In this document: positions 33,360 through 44,789 of the stretch, one piece after another
Layout of the letters: each line of letters starts with the position of its first letter
Numbering within the stretch: position 1 is the first letter of the stretch
Assembly: GCA_029962745.1 (NCBI GenBank)
Contig: CM057167.1
Coordinates: 22,963,165-23,027,164, forward strand
Length of the DNA stretch: 64,000 nucleotides
Direction of reading: 5' to 3'
Source of the DNA: Echinometra lucunter
Lineage: Eukaryota; Echinodermata; Echinoidea; Camarodonta; Echinometridae
The notes under the pieces: generated by a model
What the model was told of the DNA's origin: nothing
The model's input: only the letters and a program-made list of their open reading frames with translations
Databases searched by the model: none
Translations under genes and position numbers: made by a program

Positions 33360-33570
33360 CACTCTAAATTTAAAAGACTTAAATTATAAGTCTTAGGAGG
33401 GACTTAAAATAATTTAAGTCTTATGGACTTATTTTAACACGAGCTACGGTAAGTCCTAGGACAGACTTAGGAAATTTAAGTCTTTGAAGACTTATTACAC
33501 TAGCTACGATTTGTATATTTTGACAAACCGCCAAAATGTTAAACCTTTCGAAAGACTTAAACTTTCAACC
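33360..33570. repeat. Left subterminal zone of AGACTTAAATTAAGTCT words
   Basis: AAGTCT and AGACTT occur about ten times in alternating orientation, in the same style as 40725-41092. Confidence 0.85.
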
Positions 33571-33599
33571 AATCAGGTTATGAGGATGCGCGTACACGT

Positions 33600-33694
33600 G
33601 ACAGAACCTAGCGCTATAGCCGCTCGCGTCGACCGATCCCGCAGCCATTTTGTTTTTCGTTCCTGTCTCTGACTTGGAGTTGTCGCCGAGGGAC
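33600..33694 (+). promoter_or_regulatory. CpG-rich start region of the SAMD3-like gene
   Basis: The 95 bases before the ATG are rich in CG, unlike the surroundings, and contain GCAGCCATTTTG, the reverse complement of a YY1-type CAAAATGGC motif, which is common near animal transcription starts. The transcription start itself cannot be placed. Confidence 0.4.
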
Positions 33695-33755
33695 ATGATG
33701 GAGAATTTGTTAAAGGAAAATGGGCTGGATGAAACTGTATTGGAGACATTGAAAG
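33695..33755 (+). CDS. SAMD3-like gene, possible first coding exon
   Basis: ATG ATG opens MMENLLKENGLDETVLETLK, which has the look of the first helices of a sterile alpha motif domain (short exon ending in a GTATTT donor, phase 1). The next supported exon needs phase 0, so either an exon between 33756 and 35169 is missing from my reading or a donor at ACT-GTATTG (phase 0) is used. The start choice and the link to the later exons are tentative. Confidence 0.4.
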
Positions 33756-35169
33756 GTATTTTACATTTAAGTTTATATCTAGGACTATTTTAACTTATTT
33801 TGTCGGTGATTTAGAGTAGATTTTTACTTGAAATTCTGCTGTATGTTCTGATGAGCCCGCCTCCGAAAAAAGCAGACCCGGCCTCATGCATAAATGGCAG
33901 CGGGGCGGCGATATTTTAGATTTGCCAAAATAGCTGTGGTAGAGTTCTAAATTGTACCCCTTTTGGGGCCAAAGTCATTTTCGTTTCCAATAAGTTTCTT
34001 CCACTCAGTAGGCTAAGCAAACAACTTGACATAAGAGGTAGTTTGTTGGCTGAAATATATTTGTTTAAATGTGTGGATTTCTACTTCAAATCGAACTAAC
34101 AGTTAGGCCGAGGCAATGTTTTCGTAAAACGCGCACTAAACGTTAGCCATGCCATCTTGCCGGAGTCCAAAAGTTGGAGGCACGCAACACGGGCACCGGC
34201 GCGGGCGCCGCACCGGTGACGGTCTGTGTGATACTGTGAAAGTAGCATTAGGGTGTCTGAAGAAAAAAACATGATTTTGCTTCATGATCATTGATGACAG
34301 ATGTTCAATTTTTTTCTGAAATTAGAAACTAATCACCTTCAAAATATGGGGTGCCCGAACTTCGGACACTTTTCAGCTCTCATTATCAGATTGCTGTGTA
34401 ACACTCACTAACACTACACTAGTAACAGTCTAGGACCTAGATCTAACTGTAGTGTAAGAAAACTTCACATTTTTGTCAGATTTTGTCACTTTTAAAGTTT
34501 TATGATTGTGCCGAGTGATGCAAACAATTTGATATTGTTCCTCATCTAGATCTAGAGTCTAGATCTAGGTCTAGAGAATTGCGTATGCATACAGTAGATC
34601 TAGACTAAGTAACGAGTGTTTTTCTCCGATCCTAATTTGGACCTGCACAAGTTGTTGCTCGTTGTGAGTCGTTTTCACACCCAAATAATCTCCTAGGTAA
34701 ACTCTCGGTTGGTTTGACACAAGGTTGATGAGCTGCAAGGTACTTATTCTTTAGAAGACTGGTGTTAGAAGTTGGCATTGGTGCTTTTGATGAAGCGAAC
34801 CAAAGATGATGAAATTGTAGACTGCATTTGGGGGGACAATTTGGGGTTTGTTCCGAGAAGGGAAAAGAGAGACATAATTATCTCGAAGATAGGAAGTTTG
34901 GACATGCACATCGGATCCTCCCATAGATCTAAGCCTGCCATGATTCATACACCTGAGGCTAAGCCCTTTTTGCATTAATTTGATAATTAGAAATGCATCA
35001 GCTAAGCCTAAGGTCCAGTTAAGGGTTCAACATCATATTTTGAATAGAAAATTATTCCCAGTTATTTTATTAACAGTACCTGCTGTCATTTTTTTGAGGA
35101 TGTGTTTTGCTTGTATTATTTATTTATTTCACTTTGACTTTGAGCTCTGATCTGGTTCTCTTTGTACAG
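33756..35169. other. First intron of the SAMD3-like gene; no exon found
   Basis: A CTAGATCTAGA-rich stretch lies at 34540-34615 and a CpG-rich patch at 34130-34215. I looked for a phase 1 to phase 0 exon encoding the rest of a SAM domain and did not find one. Confidence 0.5.
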
Positions 35170-35235
35170 GTTCCATTGTCAGCGGATCCTGAGGATGCCA
35201 TACCAGGTGTCTTGAAAAGGAGGAAATGTGATCTA
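35170..35235 (+). CDS. SAMD3-like gene, exon encoding a linker
   Basis: Bounded by TTGTACAG and GTAAGT. 66 bases in phase 0 encode VPLSADPEDAIPGVLKRRK followed by CDL. Confidence 0.6.
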
Positions 35236-35990
35236 GTAAGTGTTGTTTGTGTAGTTTAATGGCACATTTCATTCAAGTCCTCTAGTCATTGTTAATGATC
35301 CGTTCTCTAGTTATCTTGTACACAAATACATATGTATATACAGAGCCCTGTAAATAGTATTCTGCCAAATTTTCATAGGTTTGGGTTAAAAAGAAATGCT
35401 GACAGAGTTGTTGAAGTTGTTGAACCAAGACGTCCTGCTTAGCATGCCCATAACACCACTCATCCACCAAGTATTTCTAACCAAGGAGATAGGATTCCTA
35501 TTTTCCTCATTGGACCTCTGATGTTTGCCCTCTTCGATTCATGTGTTATTGAAGTCTATAGCATAATCAGACAATCTCCTTGCTATAAATCGTATCTTTT
35601 TGGTATATGAATGTATGCCGCCATCCCATCAAGGAGATGGGTTTGATCCAATACGGCAAAATATTAATTGGCATGGGTAATGAATGAATTTTAAGAGAAA
35701 ATAAATGACTCAGAACATTATATTTGACCTGTGGATACTATTAATCAATGCAAAACCTTTTAGCCAAAGTAAATTTTACGACATATAAAAGTTGAAAGAT
35801 TCTAGTTTCTGTAAACATATGGAGCACCTTTTCATCAGGTCAAGAACACACTTTTTATGGACCTGACCATTGACTAACCCTGACCATGTGCAACAATTTA
35901 ATTTGGTGGTCATCCAGTTCAGTTAGCATGGCAGGAATGGTATTGAATGATAGAATTGTTTAATAATCAGCATAAACTGCTTATTAATAG

Positions 35991-36130
35991 GATCTTAAAG
36001 AAGCACTTGGGAAAACGGGAGACGGACAGGAGCTCTGCCAACACCTCTCCCAGGGGAAACCGATGTCGTCAAAACAGCGCATCTTTCTTGTGCAGAAGGC
36101 TGTAGCATGCCTTGTGGACAAGCACGGACT
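35991..36130 (+). CDS. SAMD3-like gene, exon with the KQR..LV motif
   Basis: Bounded by ATTAATAG and GTAAGT. 140 bases, phase 0 in and phase 2 out. The product segment MSSKQRIFLVQKAVACLV then DKHGL matches the pattern (P/S)KQR-x-x-LV...L(I/V)-x-x-HG seen after the SAM domain in SAMD3-like and uncharacterised fish, coral and echinoderm proteins. I recognise the family pattern, not a specific orthologue. Its biochemical role is unknown. Confidence 0.7.
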
Positions 36131-36479
36131 GTAAGTATCTGCAAGTTTTTTTTTTTCCCTCTAAAAGGCTATAGTTCTGTAAATTAGAGAGATGAGTTTG
36201 TCATTTTAATTGTTATATTTTTGTTACCAAAATCCTATGTTTCCTAGCATTATCTGGTGAGTGGGCATGGATTCATGATAAAGTTTACCTAGAATGCAAA
36301 TAGTTATGTCTAAACATGGGGGAGATTACTCGTGTTCTGGAGGTGATGAGTATTGGGTCTCAGACCGCCCCCCCCCCATTTTTTTCAACATCATTTTCAC
36401 CCAATGACCCCCCCCCCCCCCCCCCCCCCTGCTCTCACTGAATGACCCACGGTTTAATGCTTTCACTAAATGACCCACC

Positions 36480-36526
36480 ATTCTTGTGCAGAAGGCTCTA
36501 GGATGCTTTTTAGGGAAGCACGGGTC
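36480..36526 (+). pseudogene. Decayed duplicate of the 3' part of the preceding exon
   Basis: ATTCTTGTGCAGAAGGCTCT and GGAAGCACGGG repeat bases 36085-36128 (CTTTCTTGTGCAGAAGGCTG, GACAAGCACGGAC) with several changes. It lacks the donor GTAAGT. It lies in the following intron, 50 bases beyond a C-run. Confidence 0.7.
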
Positions 36527-36988
36527 TCAAATCAGGGTCTCAAGTCTTGACCTGTCCTCCCTTTCTCACTTTCAAGCTGACACGTTCGAGTTTTTAAACC
36601 AGTGTCTGATTATCTATTCTAAAGAAAAAGGAACTTTGACTTTAATGCGATTGTTGGCCAAAAGTTTAGGGCAGTACCTTCATCATGCTAAACGGGGGAG
36701 TTCAGGCAGACTCTATAGTGTAGATTGGCCAACAGTTTATTACACAAAAGACTAAAGATTTAGTAGACGAGAAGTATTTTGCAGAAAATTGTTTAGTCGA
36801 TATGGTGTTGGCAACACTATAGGATGAAAAATCACAGAACTGATAGTTAAAATGTTGATGATACCTTTGTGCAAAAATGAATCAGACAAAAAATGGGTTT
36901 TGGGGCTAAAAGTGTTTTTGATAAAAAATATATATATTTTCCCCAATGTCCACAATTCACATCTTTATAATTCTGAAATTTCATGCAG

Positions 36989-37082
36989 GTGGCCATCCTC
37001 TGAGCAAAAAACGATGTTGGCGAAGAATATTGTCGATACGTGGCCCGTGACAAAGGATACCACACCGATGATGGCAGGGCAT
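36989..37082 (+). CDS. SAMD3-like gene, exon with the LA..IV..WP..KD motif
   Basis: Bounded by TTCATGCAG and GTAAGT. 94 bases, phase 2 in and phase 0 out. WPSSEQKTMLAKNIVDTWPV then TKD corresponds to the family pattern yPs..kk.LA..IV..FP.LKD. Confidence 0.72.
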
Positions 37083-37966
37083 GTAAGTTATTTGTTTGCA
37101 ATAACAGCTGGCATATCATACTCATACAGGCAGGATGAGTACAATAGTAAGAGTAGCAATGGCCCTACTAATTATCCTGCATTTAACACTACTCCCATTG
37201 GGCTGTTTCGATCACTTTGGTCCATGGGGGGTGGGGCACATTCTGCGTAGTCGAGAATATAATTAAAATTATATAATATATATAATATATCCGTAAAAGG
37301 CAATGAAAAAGATAGATATAAATCATAAATCATTCAAATAAAGTTCCAAACACCCCAATCTTTGTGTATATACTCTTAGTAATGTTTCAAATATATTTAC
37401 AAGAAAAAATTGGTATCAAAATTAATGTCTTATGTATTTTATCGTTTTTATTGATTTCTTATGTATTTCTTTGTTTTCCAATCTCCTTATTGGTCGAGAC
37501 GTTATTAGAATTTAAAAAAGAAACTTTTTTATATTTCAGCTAGTCGAATTAAAAATAGATGAAGATTTATGAATTTCAACTAAAACATAATTTTCATTGA
37601 TTTTGTACATGAAGTCATGTTTTTGTGCCATTTTGGGCTCGGCAAATTTTTTCAGGCACGCATACATGTAGCGTCAGAACCGCATACCAGGTTGTCAAAA
37701 GTTTGTCTCAAAATGACCAATATCATGGCGGAAGCTTTTCACGTTTTAGACTCATCATGAAAAATGTTGAGGGGGGGGCATAGCGTTAATCTGGAAGATG
37801 GAAGTCACAGAGTTAGTAAAATGAATATCATTTAAAATGAACTTGGGGCCTCTCTTTCAATCAGGTATTCAAATAAAGTTTTTTGCTTGTTTGGTAAGGT
37901 CTAATCAGACATTTGTAACATGTAATGCATTGAGTGAAGATCTCTTTTTGTTACTGCTCATTACAG

Positions 37967-38146
37967 GAACATTTCTATTCTGCCAAAACCGGAACAGGAT
38001 TCATACAGAGTCGACTAAAGAATGTTCGTCAGGCAACTGGTGAGAAATTGAGGAAGACATCGAAATGCAAAACAAGTGAGGAACAACAGACCAAAGAAGG
38101 CACTATGGAAACAAATGACATTGTCATAGAAGATGTGCAAGAAAAG
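37967..38146 (+). CDS. SAMD3-like gene, exon with the GFIQSRLKNVR motif
   Basis: Bounded by CTCATTACAG and GTACAT, 60 codons in phase 0. EHFYSAKTGTGFIQSRLKNV then R fits the family's wY....GfI..RLKNvR block, and a Lys/Glu-rich hydrophilic stretch follows. This is the last exon I can support. Family members usually continue for 200 or more residues, so the gene is truncated, its later exons are diverged, or it reads through to a stop at 38210 (VHCVCWNTFKELNSCGLGEL then I). Confidence 0.7.
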
Positions 38147-38281
38147 GTACATTGTGTATGTTGGAATACTTTTAAAGAGCTGAACTCATGTGGACTCGGG
38201 GAATTAATCTAGACCACTATGTTGAGGGGGAAAATAGCTTCACAACTACATTGATGTTAAAATTGCTGGAAATCCCATAGT

Positions 38282-38707
38282 CCCACTGCACACCTTACGA
38301 TCTGACCGCCATACGACTGGTTTGCGATTCGGTGACTACACTGAAGTGTAAACCAGTAGTACGCATTGCCACCACACCGCGCACCTTGTGATCCAAACCT
38401 ACGCCTGTGTTAAGATTGTTAGTTTTGACTGGTCACTTTTTCGCTGCGCAAAAATAAAGTAAGCATGAAAATTCCAATGAGAGGCTTGACACTCGCATTT
38501 TATCATCAGTTTGACATCACAATCAACATGATCAAAGCGCTTGTCTCATTGGATGTGAGCTTACGATTCAACATGTCAAATCCTCACGAGTAATTTTGTG
38601 ATTTGCTTCAAACTGTGTGCGAATGACATTCTCACCAGAGTTACAACTCGGCTTACTCAATTGCAATCTACTTGCAAAGGTTGTCTGATCTTAAGGTGTG
38701 TAGTGGG
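38282..38707. mobile_element. MITE with CCCACTGCACACCTTA ends
   Basis: The ends CCCACTGCACACCTTACGATC and GATCTTAAGGTGTGTAGTGGG pair. It lies inside the 7.73-kb segment, downstream of the last gene exon. Non-coding. Confidence 0.78.
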
Positions 38708-40724
38708 CATTACTCTTTTTCTGTTTACCTTCTTTTTACTCCCTTTCTATTATTTCTTTCCAGCTTTTCCTTCCTCACGTCACTGTCGTCTCATCGCTAG
38801 TATAGTACCGGTGTAAATTTTTTTAAGCGATTGCAATGTAAAGCGGTACTTACAATTTGAAATTTTAGTTGGTTCTTTAAATACAAATTTTCCTCTGATC
38901 ACATTTTTCTTTATGGTTATTGTGAATGGTCAATTGGATTTTATAACCGAACGCAGTGTAATTTCTTCTTATCTACCCCTTTTTCTTTCTTCCATCTTCT
39001 TAGTTTCGATCTTTCTGTTATCTTTAATGCTATTTTGCCTTTTTGAAATAACATCTCTCTGGCTCTAATTTTTTTTTTTTTTTTTTTACAAAGATTAAGT
39101 ATGTATGGAATTATTTTATGTGCAATAATATATTTATCACATGCTTTTTAAAATTTTCTTCCAATTATTGAAAATTTCAATATCCATTTTTCTGTGCTCA
39201 CATTCATCTCAATCGAATCTGTTTCTGATTTTTATATTTAACAAAGTAAAATATTAGTCTATTATCTTTGCAATTACAATCTATGTGTAATTTTTGTACA
39301 TTCTTTGATTTTTAGTACAAATTTTTAGAAAGTTTACATTAACGGGTACATACATTTTACTATTTATTTATTGTCATTTTGGGTTGTGCCTTTATCTCCT
39401 CGTGTTTGTAACTTATTCCAAGACAGGATGGCGTCAGTATCGCAAACAATTGCAAACAAGCACGCATAGTTAGTGCAAACAGTGGTGCTGGGTACCGGCA
39501 TCATAAATGAAATATCCTATATTGTATAATAATTTCATTTCAGTTGTACTATAATATAGAATGATAATTAAGGAGTTTTAGGAAATGCAGTCTAAATTTA
39601 CTATTTAATGTTGCATTTAAGTAGAAATGTTGTTGTACTCCAAGACTGGTAGTGGTGTCAATGCTGAAACCTGTACTATTAACATGTACTTGCAGTTCAG
39701 CTACACTCGAATAAGGAAACATGCATGTATCATTGATACAATGGTGCAGGTATTTTGCATCATTAAGTTGATTATATCCTTGTAATGATATTTTCAATAT
39801 AATTGACCAATATTTTAGGGAATTTCATAATTGAATCCATGTTATGTTGCATTGCACTTTTATATTGTACTTGTGATAAGGCCAAGGAAAATATGTTTGG
39901 ATGCCATCCTGCTGACCTATACCCTATGATTTTTTTTTTCATTCATATTAAAAGAAAATCACCATAATTTCATCCACTGGTATTTTAAATGGGACCTGTG
40001 TACCATGACATAAAACTTTTTGCCATAAAATACTCTTTTCCCTTGTGTTTAAAGTACAGTGGCAGTATTGGAGTTTTCGTTTTTTTGCCACTTCCTTTTT
40101 TTAATTGCAAAAAAGTTTCGTGCAACATGTACCATGCATAAGGTTCTTTGACCAGTGATCGTTTACGTTCCGTAAGTCTAATTTTCCACATAATTTTGTG
40201 TTTGAAAATTTGACCTATTGACCTCACCTCTTTAAATAAAAATGACACTCAATGGACAACCATTATTTATTAATTTTAATCAGCATTATATAACATTTGT
40301 TTTTATGACTTTATCAAAAGGTGTATAAAAATACTTTGAAATTTGAACATTTTATAACTATTCACATAATTGTCATTCAGAAGAGTTCAATCATTACTGT
40401 ATCTGTATTTAAGAAGTTGTTGATCTTATGTAATTGATTTTATTGAGCAGAATTTATTCTTTCCCCAGAGAGGTTCATGTTGGAACGTTTAGCGAAACTA
40501 TAGAGTTTCATCAGAACAGTATAGGAGCAATTGTCAATCTAACTGCTCTGAATAGATGATTACACTTGTATCGAAAGCTTAGCGTTCCAATGTGGACCTC
40601 TGTATAGTATAGATTCTTGCGTTTTTACTGAATTTTCCTTACAATAAATGGAGAACAATACAATACCAATATCTGTGGTTCAGATGATTATTTCATGTTT
40701 AAATTGTGTCATTTTTGTTTCAAG
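38708..40724. other. No gene seen
   Basis: AT-rich interior of the 7.73-kb segment. An AATAAA lies at about 40644-40649 and could end the gene's transcript, but no exon links to it. Confidence 0.45.
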
Positions 40725-41092
40725 ATTGGTCCCTACCTACAGTCTGTGAAAGTCTTAAATTAAGTCTAATAGACTTAAATTTAAGTCTTTGTAAAGATTT
40801 ATAATTTAAGTCCTTGATGGACTTAAAATTAATTAAAACTTTGTAAAGACTTATTTTAAGTCTATTGGATTGGTCCCTACCTACAGTCTGTGAAAGTCTT
40901 AAATTAAGTCTAATAGACTTAAATTTAAGTCTTTGTAAAGATTTATAATTTAAGTCCTTGATGGACTTAAAATTATTTAAAACTTTGTAAAGACTTATTT
41001 TAAGTCTATTGGATTGGTCCCTACCTACAGTCTGTGAAAGTCTTAAAATTAAGTCTAATAGACTTAAATATAAGTCTTTGTAATTTAGAGTG
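40725..41092. repeat. 144-bp tandem repeat, 2.6 copies
   Basis: ATTGGTCCCTACCTACAGTC starts at 40725, 40869 and 41013. The unit is packed with AAGTCT/AGACTT words. Because 144 is 48 codons, one minus-strand frame stays open across it; that frame is a by-product. Confidence 0.94.
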
Positions 41093-41094
41093 TA

Positions 41095-41405
41095 TTCAGC
41101 AAGCGAGGTGACCGAATTTAGATATTTTATACGCCCAGTTGTGTATTTTGATGATGAATTATCACCTCTACCAACAAAAGTGTATATTTTTCCTCGCTCG
41201 CTGCGCTCACTCGTATGATAGATACAGCATACGGGGTAGCTGGGAAAGCAAACAAAGTCGGCAAGCGAGGTGACCAAATTTAATTATCTTATAGGCCCAT
41301 AGTGTATTTTAATGACGAATTATCACTTCTACCTACATAAAGTGTACATATTTTCCTCGCTCGCTGCTCTGGCTCGTATGATATTAAGATTCAGGATGGT
41401 TTCGG
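41095..41405. repeat. Host tandem repeat, right part (2 units)
   Basis: Continues the array of 33020-33357: CAGCAAGCGAGGTGACCGAA to GCTGGGAAAGCAAACAAAGT, then a second unit from GGCAAGCGAGGTGACC. Confidence 0.85.
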
Positions 41406-41408
41406 CCA

Positions 41409-41413
41409 GCAAA

Positions 41414-41482
<69 letters not shown>

Positions 41483-41493
41483 TATAATGATAA
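41409..41493. repeat. AAT microsatellite
   Basis: Pure AAT triplets for about 80 bases. Confidence 0.95.
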
Positions 41494-41529
41494 TGAATGA
41501 ATATAGGTAAATGAAAAATCCGGCAAGTG

Positions 41530-42712
41530 CAGGGTTGGCAATTTCCCGTAAAATACCTATTTCCCGCCTAGGCGGGAAATACTGGGAAATACTGGGAAAT
41601 ACTGGGAGATACTGGGAAATACCGGGAAATACTGGGAAATACTGGGAAATACTGGGAAATACATGGTCAATACATGGGCAGTATACCTGAACGTGTAGTA
41701 TACTCCCACGTTGTGTGCCTTCTCAGGTTGTGTACCCAAACAGATGATTGCAAATGCTAAATGGAACAAGTTTGCATGCAATATGTCAGGAATCTTTTAA
41801 AAGTTATGTTAGACAATATTTAATCATGATGGTTGGCTCTATTTGATGTACTTTATTTTTGTGTGAAATCAAACTCCAAACTGGACAGCTTTTGTCTGGA
41901 CACATGCATGACCTCCTGTTCTAAAGTTACGCAATAACAGTCATACCAATATGTACTGTGAATGTGACTAAATCTTATCTTCTGATTAGACTTCAAATGT
42001 TTGAAGTTGATAGTTTCCATAACTTGTTGGTTTGTTAGGGCATGAATTGTTTGTTATACAATAAATCAGTGGTGTTTAGTTCACTTTTTGATACAAAATT
42101 CAATTCTAGTACACCAGTTTCTTCTACTAATCAACCTGGTTGATCTTGCCCTTTTCTCATTATTAGAAACTTTTTGGTACAATTTACTGATGAAAAATAT
42201 TTGGTTTTGGAGTTTTTTCCAGCGATCCCCAGTAATTCCCAGACATTGCTTTAACACAGTCCAAAATCCGTAGCTTACCCATTTATTATTTGAAGCAGTT
42301 ATATGATTCCCTAACATGAAAAAAGTAATCTTTTTATTGCTCTATGTGTTTGATCTTGCCTTTTTCTCAGTAATTTGTACATTTTGGTCCAATTTACCGG
42401 TGAAAAATATTTTCTATGAGGTATTTCCCAGTATTTACCAGTCACTGCCAAAACCCAGCATAATTATATGCAAAGCAGTTGAATGATTCCCCTACCATGA
42501 AGAAGTCACCTTTTCTTTGCTTTACAGGTGTTTAATGATCTTGCCCTTTTCTCTATAATGTGTACATTTTAATGCAATTTACTGATGAAAAATGTTGTTT
42601 TTGTAGTATTTCCCAGTATATCCGAGTATTTCCCGTTTTTGTCCAAATTTGCTAGGCAGTATTTACCGGTAAATACCGGTATTTCCCGCCCCGGTATTTA
42701 CCGGCCAACCTT
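41530..42712. mobile_element. hAT-like non-autonomous element
   Basis: The ends CAGGGTTGGCAATTTCCCG and CCGGTATTTACCGGCCAACCTTG are inverted relatives; CAGGGTTGGCAA is a common hAT terminus. A 10-bp repeat ACTGGGAAAT runs from 41580 to 41660, and complementary ATTTCCCAGT words lie near the right end. Three diverged units of about 200 bp (TGATCTTGCCCTTTTCTC at about 42143, 42351, 42536) fill the right half. No transposase is seen. The flanks CGGCAAGTG and GAGGTGAGTGACCGAA suggest it landed in another copy of the host repeat. Confidence 0.68.
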
Positions 42713-44264
42713 GGAGGTGAGTGACCGAATGTACATTTTCTAAACATGTTAAGGAGTTGTTTTGCGAGACAGCAAACAACTGGACCAGCGAGGTGCCAAA
42801 ATAAAGTCATATTTGGCAACAAGGTGATCATGTCATTCAGATATCTAATACAGTGTAATAGGCAACCTGATAGGCCTACAGTGGCCCTTTTTTTATAGCC
42901 AAATAACACTTCTTTCATAACAAGCATGGCTATTTTGGCTCATTCACTCCGCTTCAGATATCTTATAGGCCCACACTGTATTTTGATGACAAAATAACAC
43001 ATCGATCTTTCTTAACAAGAAGTTTCAAGAAGTCCATGTTTTCGGTTAGCTCGCTTCATTCGCTCACAGAATTTAAAGTAAGGTGATTCATGTAATCTAG
43101 AAAGAAGCGTCATTCCCCCCCCCCCCAAAAAAAAAAAAAATAAATAAATAAAATAAATAAATAAATAAATGAGAAAAAAAAAACGCTTCGCAACCCCTAA
43201 ATGTTTCATCAAGATAATAAAAATCTACAACTGCGATATTGTTTGAAGTAACTTCTTGTGTTTTATGTGAGAGGGAGGGGGTACTTAGCTTTGACTTAGA
43301 ATGCAGCATAACTGTCGGCAAATTTAGGTCTCACCCCCCCCCCCCCTCCCCCCTCTTCATGTTCCCCGAATACTGAAACACTGCTTGCTTAAGGTGCGGT
43401 GACCTAACATGTGGCTCAGGGGCTCAGCACCCCCTGTGAAAAGATTGTTCCCAGGGGCCTGGGGACATTATTCGGGACGAACACTCGAACTGTTTCTTGA
43501 CTATTAGGGCATTATGAAGGGTAATCCTTTTTGAGGGATATTTCTACAAAGGTTTTTTTTTTTTTTTTTTCAAAATCACATATTCATTGAGGAAGCTTAT
43601 GTATTTCTTCAGCTTTTTGTTGTTTATAAGGCTCATCTCCTTTTTGAAGGAGGGGGTTTCGTTAAGGGCTCCGTTCATTTATTTATTTATTTTTATTTTT
43701 TTGCGTGGTTCAACAGATTACGTAGTATGATCATGACCAGAGCAAAAACAGCAGTAAACACAAGGAAAATTAAGATCAATATACATTTACAATTGCTTGA
43801 GACGTTGCCACACCTTACCATCCAACGATATATATTTTCTTAAAGTGTTAGAAAAACACACAAACACAAAACAAACAAACAAACAAAGTAAACTAACTAC
43901 TAACTAAAATAGACAAGTTAATTAACTCATTCAAAGATATAAAATAAAGTGCTAATTGCAAATTTCAAAGAAAAAAAATAAGAAAGAAAAGAAGAAAGAG
44001 ACAGAATAGAATAACCCTTCTAATTAAGCCCTAAAATTGAAACATATGCATGTAAAAAAAAATTATGAAAATGTAAAAAAAAAAGAAGTCTACTATTAGA
44101 AATGAAAATAATCTTATAGCGATAGAAACAAATAACAAAAATCAACGATTGTGTACAGTGTAGTTTAAATTGCGCTTCCGGTACATTCCTTCAGTTTGAT
44201 CTATTGCACGGCAGGTTTTTGACGAGTGCCTTCTCTGAAAATTGGTTTCTGTTTTCCCTTTATG
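42713..44264. other. No gene; dispersed repeat remnants and simple tracts
   Basis: Host-repeat relatives (42713-43080), a C run and TAAA tract (43115-43170), further C runs (43330-43350) and A-rich sequence. No exon recognised. Confidence 0.55.
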
Positions 44265-44345
44265 GGAGCAAAAGTTGGTCTAGCGGTAACGTCCACGATC
44301 ATCTCCTTATAGATCGGACCCGGGTTCGAACCTGAATCAAGTCTC
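44265..44345 (+). mobile_element. tRNA-derived SINE head
   Basis: GTTGGTCTAGCGGTAACG resembles an A box and GGGTTCGAACC (44322-44332) a B box. Spacing is near that of a tRNA, but the acceptor stem does not close, so I call it a SINE. Confidence 0.6.
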
Positions 44346-44572
44346 TCGGATGATGGCGCTATATTGCACGTCTGTAAAAACCTTATTACCTTTTTATTCG
44401 TGAATATTGCGATAACTTCCATTCAAGTTTGAATTAACTCTTTTACAAATTGAATCATATTTGCTGATACTTTTTTTGTTTCTTTTTTTTTTCTTAAAGA
44501 AACACGCATGCCCAAGCTGGTATCAATATGCCAGTCTATTTGATGTACGATAAAAGAACAATGGAGACAAAG

Positions 44573-44672
44573 CCTTGCTTAAGAGCATATATAAGTGCCT
44601 TGCTGGGGATCGAACCCCCAATTTTCGCGTCTCCAGTCAAGCGCCCTAAACCAATAGACTGCGACACCTCCC
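44573..44672 (-). mobile_element. tRNA-derived SINE fragment
   Basis: The minus strand reads GGAGGTGTCGCAGTCTATTGG and GGGGGTTCGATCCCC. Related to 22221-22320. Confidence 0.65.
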
Positions 44673-44789
44673 TGCGTGTGCGTACTCACATGCACAAGCA
44701 CGCACGAACACTCACAAAAGTTTTTGGTTTCTCCAGAGGGTGAACTTGAGAGTTGGACATGAACAATAATCCCGGAGGGACGGGGACGG

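Larger units (their letters stand above)
33360..41092. mobile_element. 7.73-kb TA-flanked insertion carrying a SAMD3-like gene
   Basis: The left end CACTCTAAATTTAAAAGACT and the complement of the right end, CACTCTAAATTACAAAGACT, match at 18 of 20 bases. TA lies on both sides (33358-33359 and 41093-41094). The flanking host repeat, cut at AAAGCAAACC-TA and resumed at TA-TTCAGCAAGCG, joins to the same spacing as the uncut junction at 33184-33203 (AAAGCAAACGAATTCGGCAA). Both subterminal zones are full of AAGTCT/AGACTT words. I see no transposase. Another explanation is two separate solo ends of one family, but the register of the host repeat argues against it. Confidence 0.72.

Noticed and set aside
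34748..34978. Candidate missing exon of the SAMD3-like gene
   Set aside because: The frame has no SAM-domain character, and the phases do not fit between the neighbouring exons.
40720..41277. 185-codon minus-strand frame with an internal 48-residue repeat
   Set aside because: The 144-bp DNA repeat is a multiple of three, which keeps a frame open; there is no protein character, and the sequence is the subterminal zone of an element.
44265..44345. Possible tRNA gene
   Set aside because: A-box and B-box-like motifs are present, but I could not close the acceptor stem, and the sequence continues into non-tRNA body; a SINE head is more likely.
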